From contig PMHO01000042.1 in NCBI GenBank assembly GCA_003156715.1, forward strand, positions 25,900 through 89,899: a DNA stretch of 64,000 bases, written 5' to 3'. Numbering within the stretch: position 1 is the first letter of the stretch; every line of letters starts with the position of its first letter. The position numbers and the translations under genes are program-made. This stretch comes from Candidatus Tityobacter terrigena. Its GTDB lineage: Bacteria; Vulcanimicrobiota; Vulcanimicrobiia; Vulcanimicrobiales; Vulcanimicrobiaceae. Below are positions 61,598 through 64,000 of this stretch, in pieces. The notes under the pieces are model-generated. The model was not told the DNA's origin and searched no databases. It saw only the letters and a list, made by a program, of their open reading frames with translations.

Positions 61598-62239
61598 TTA
61601 AGGCACGCGCATTACCAGTTGATGGTGGGCGTTCTCCCCGATGTCGCCGCGCAGAATGCCGTGATCCACTCCGTCGCTGTGATAGACCAATAGGACGCCT
61701 TCCGCATGCGTGACGGCTCCCGGAACAAGTACCGTCAACCTTGCTGACCCGTCTGCCGCCGCGCTGAACGAGTTCGTTTGGCCCGATCCGTCGAGCGGCG
61801 TGAAACTTACACCAGCGATCCCGAAGTGGTTTTCGAACATGCTATATCGACCGCGCGGTACGAGTCCGGAAAATACAAGTGCTGCGCTCGTGTTCCCCTC
61901 GCTCGTCGCGGAAAGGGTTACGGCCCCCCGCGCTGCAAACCACTGCCGGAGCGTCATGCCGATCGATTTTCCTTGCGAGTTTGAGAGGACCGTCGCTGGA
62001 TCGTCGACCCCATACGCCGGCCGGTAGCCGGCGACGTGCGTGATACCCTGGGGGCCGACGCCGGCCGGTGAGGCCGCGTCAGGCACGAACACTTGCGGGT
62101 CGAGCAGATTCGCCTGCTTCGTTTCAAGTGAGAAAAATGCGGCATGTATCAGGAAGCCGTAGACCTTTGCGGTCTGCGCGCCTGCGCCGCTCAGGGTCAG
62201 CGCGAAAAGCGTCAAGGCAAAACTCATCGTGCGTCGCAT
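61598..62239 (-). CDS. small secreted protein of unknown function
   Basis: 213 residues from ATG at 62239. Signal peptide 'RRTMSFALTLFALTLSGAGA' with cleavage near 'AQ-TAK'. The mature domain is beta-rich ('GVSFTPLDGSGQTNSFSAAA', 'RLTVLVPGAVTHAEGVLLVY') with His pairs near the end ('SDGVDHGILRGDIGENAHHQ'). A metal-binding periplasmic role is possible, but I do not recognise the family. The longer frame to 62371 overlaps the ClC gene. Confidence 0.75.
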   Translation of the reverse strand: MRRTMSFALTLFALTLSGAGAQTAKVYGFLIHAAFFSLETKQANLLDPQVFVPDAASPAGVGPQGITHVAGYRPAYGVDDPATVLSNSQGKSIGMTLRQWFAARGAVTLSATSEGNTSAALVFSGLVPRGRYSMFENHFGIAGVSFTPLDGSGQTNSFSAAADGSARLTVLVPGAVTHAEGVLLVYHSDGVDHGILRGDIGENAHHQLVMRVP

Positions 62240-62309
62240 GGCTCGGATCCTCAACGGCACGCCGTCGGTACCGTCGGGCCGGCCGACGTCCGATTCGTGC
62301 TCTATCAGT

Positions 62310-64000
62310 TTATAAGTTTGTTTCGCTGCGGTACGCATTAAGCACATCCCGTCGAGTGACGATTCCAACAAGTGCCCCTGTGTCCGGATCGACGACCGGA
62401 AGCAACGGCGTCTGGGGGTTTGCCATGGAGATTGCCGCCTGTTCTAACGTGTCGGTCGACACAAGAGTCGCCCCTGGAAACCGCATAATCTGCTCGATCC
62501 GAGTGTCGCCGTTTGGCTGTTCTGCGAGACTCGCTGCGATCTGCGCCACCGTCACCATGCCGACGAACCGCGAGCCGTCCACGACGGGTACCGCGAGCTC
62601 ATCGGCTCCTCCAAGCCGCTTCGCGACATTCCGAACGGTCTCGCCGCACTTCGCAACGACGGGAGCCTCTCGCTCGACCGCGCTGACGCGAACGCGAGTG
62701 AAGAATCCAGGGTTACGCGCCCGCATCCAATCGATCCCTTGCCGGACGAGTTTCATCTCATAAATTGTGTAGCCGAGTAGTCTTCGCCCCAACAGCGCGG
62801 CTATCACCGTACTGATCATCAGTGGCAGGATGATGGTATAGTCGTCCGACATTTCGAAAACGATCATGATCGCCGTAATCGGCGCCTCGGCAGCGGCTGC
62901 GAACACAGCGGCCATCGCAACGAGTCCGTAGGCCGCGGACGTCGCGGTCCAACTCGGAAACGCCGCGTGTGCGATGCTTCCAAATGCATCGCCCAGCATG
63001 GCACCCGTGTAGAGCGACGGCGCAAATATGCCGCCGCTGCCTCCTGCGCCCAAAGTAAGCGACGTCGCAAGCGGTTTCAGGGTCGCGAGCGTCAACGCGT
63101 GAAGCGGGGGGACGTGTTGCGAAAGGACTGCGTCGATGTCGGCGTAACCCACGCCGAAAATTTGCGGGTACTTCATGCCGATAATGCCGACGACGCCGAA
63201 GCCGGCGCCGGCTTTCACCCAGAAAGGCGCGCGCCACGCATCGAAGCGGTCTTCGAAAAAGTACAGCATCTTGACGAAGCCCGCAGCCCACAAGGCCGCG
63301 ACGACGCCAAGCAGAACGTACAGTCCAAGCTCGGCCGGGGAGACAAGATAGAACGCCGAGGCAGTGAACGAGGGATGGTTGCCAAAAAAGGACCGGCCGA
63401 TCAGGGCGGACACAACGCCGGCAACAACGATCGTCGCAAATGACCGCGGCTCGAAGTTTCCAAGAATAACCTCGGCGGCAAAAAAGACGCCGCCGATCGG
63501 CGCATTGAACGTCGCGGCGATTCCGCCGGCCGCCCCACAGGCAACAAGCGTTTTGACGATCGGTGGAGGCGCTCGAACGACCTGGCCGAGGACCGACCCG
63601 ATGGCCGAACCGATCTGAACGATGGGCCCCTCTCGCCCGCAGCTTCCGCCGAAGCCGATACATGTGGCCGATGCGAAGCTCTTGACGGCAATGATCCGCG
63701 GCCGTATGATGCCGCCGCGCAATGCAACGGCAGCCATGACCTCGGGCACGCCGTGTCCCTTGGCTTCCTTTGCAAAACGATTGACGACAAAGCTCGTTAT
63801 GATACCTCCAACGATCAGTACCGGTACAACTTGCGCGCGGCCTAGGAAGCCTAGGGCGGGCGCGAGCGCGTCCATCGCAAGGTACGTCTCGCCGCTGATC
63901 AGCTGGCGAAATCCAACAGCACCCAGCCCGGCGCCGAGGCCAACCATAATCGCAGCCAAAAGCAAAAACGTGCTTTGCGTCAGCGAGAACCGGCCGCACT
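62310..64000 (-). CDS. ClC-family chloride channel/antiporter with C-terminal CBS pair (N-terminus beyond the window)
   Basis: At least 560 residues; the frame is still open at the right edge ('RFSLTQSTFLLLAAIMVG'). ClC filter elements: 'KGHGVPEVMAAVALRGG' (GSGIP region), 'GGSCGREGPIVQIGSAIGS' with the gating Glu in GREGP, and 'AGGSGGIFAPSLYTGAMLGD' (GxFxP). A gating Glu suggests H+/Cl- exchange is possible. The C-terminal ~130 residues form two CBS domains ('VRNVAKRLGGADELAVPVVD', 'LVGIVTRRDVLNAYRS') that usually bind adenine nucleotides and regulate the pore. Confidence 0.92.
   Translation of the reverse strand, partial: CGRFSLTQSTFLLLAAIMVGLGAGLGAVGFRQLISGETYLAMDALAPALGFLGRAQVVPVLIVGGIITSFVVNRFAKEAKGHGVPEVMAAVALRGGIIRPRIIAVKSFASATCIGFGGSCGREGPIVQIGSAIGSVLGQVVRAPPPIVKTLVACGAAGGIAATFNAPIGGVFFAAEVILGNFEPRSFATIVVAGVVSALIGRSFFGNHPSFTASAFYLVSPAELGLYVLLGVVAALWAAGFVKMLYFFEDRFDAWRAPFWVKAGAGFGVVGIIGMKYPQIFGVGYADIDAVLSQHVPPLHALTLATLKPLATSLTLGAGGSGGIFAPSLYTGAMLGDAFGSIAHAAFPSWTATSAAYGLVAMAAVFAAAAEAPITAIMIVFEMSDDYTIILPLMISTVIAALLGRRLLGYTIYEMKLVRQGIDWMRARNPGFFTRVRVSAVEREAPVVAKCGETVRNVAKRLGGADELAVPVVDGSRFVGMVTVAQIAASLAEQPNGDTRIEQIMRFPGATLVSTDTLEQAAISMANPQTPLLPVVDPDTGALVGIVTRRDVLNAYRSETNL

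Overview
The window is a GC-rich bacterial chromosome segment with dense, overlapping operons (many ATGA/GTGA/TTGA junctions), frequent GTG and TTG starts and two tRNAs. Lineage cannot be proven from this stretch. The combination of a bacterial PurP-type purine pathway, secreted retropepsin-like proteases and many secreted proteins of unknown function suggests a poorly cultured soil-type phylum; Eremiobacterota (WPS-2)-like is a guess, not a result.

Layout. 1-1.7 kb: left-truncated purF and a Bax-inhibitor-1 membrane protein. 1.8-7.5 kb: plus-strand operon with a CitE-like lyase, two tandem secreted aspartic proteases (the second frameshifted), a diacylglycerol-kinase-like lipid kinase and a PAP2 phosphatase. 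7.5-21.1 kb: purine biosynthesis, guaA-purD plus a compact operon purB-purC(E)-purL-purQ-purS-purP-secreted protein-purP'. Three members of that operon look modified: PurC carries a degenerate PurE domain, PurS looks like two PurS units fused in one chain, and PurP has a second copy lacking ATP- and metal-binding motifs. 21-24.6 kb: lipoprotein, holA, mtnA, zinc-ribbon protein. 24.7-30.8 kb: riboflavin genes in two blocks (ribBA-ribH and ribD-ribE-thioesterase). RibBA has an extra N-terminal helix-turn-helix domain and a palindrome upstream of its promoter. 30.8-43.8 kb: comF, a kelch protein, two sugar-nucleotide pyrophosphorylase-like genes, a WecG/TagA glycosyltransferase, the lysine/DAP cluster (dapA, lysC, asd, dapB) behind pcrA, and a glycosyltransferase/glycosidase pair. 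44-45.7 kb: a K+-channel/TrkA gene broken by a frameshift in a GC repeat.

46-59 kb is an accessory region. After a decayed HNH-endonuclease gene come tRNA-Gln and tRNA-Glu. The tRNA-Glu 3' end recurs at 51.5 kb and 59.0 kb, which divides the region into two modules. The first holds a dead tyrosine integrase whose active-site Tyr codon is a stop, a secreted beta-propeller protein and a secreted phosphoesterase. The second holds a truncated NADP/F420-type reductase remnant, a glyoxalase-fold protein, an SDR, a TetR regulator with a candidate operator, and an RND efflux pump with no adaptor gene beside it. 59.3-64 kb returns to ordinary sequence: an Nramp-related transporter with atypical metal-site residues, CsbD-like and Lmo0937-like small stress proteins, a secreted protein, and a ClC channel with CBS domains running off the right edge.

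Best candidates for new biology are the remodelled purine operon (tandem PurS, PurC with degenerate PurE, active plus degenerate PurP) and the XRE-RibB-RibA fusion with its candidate operator. Five genes carry frameshifts or stops; raw-read support should be checked before treating any of them as biological.
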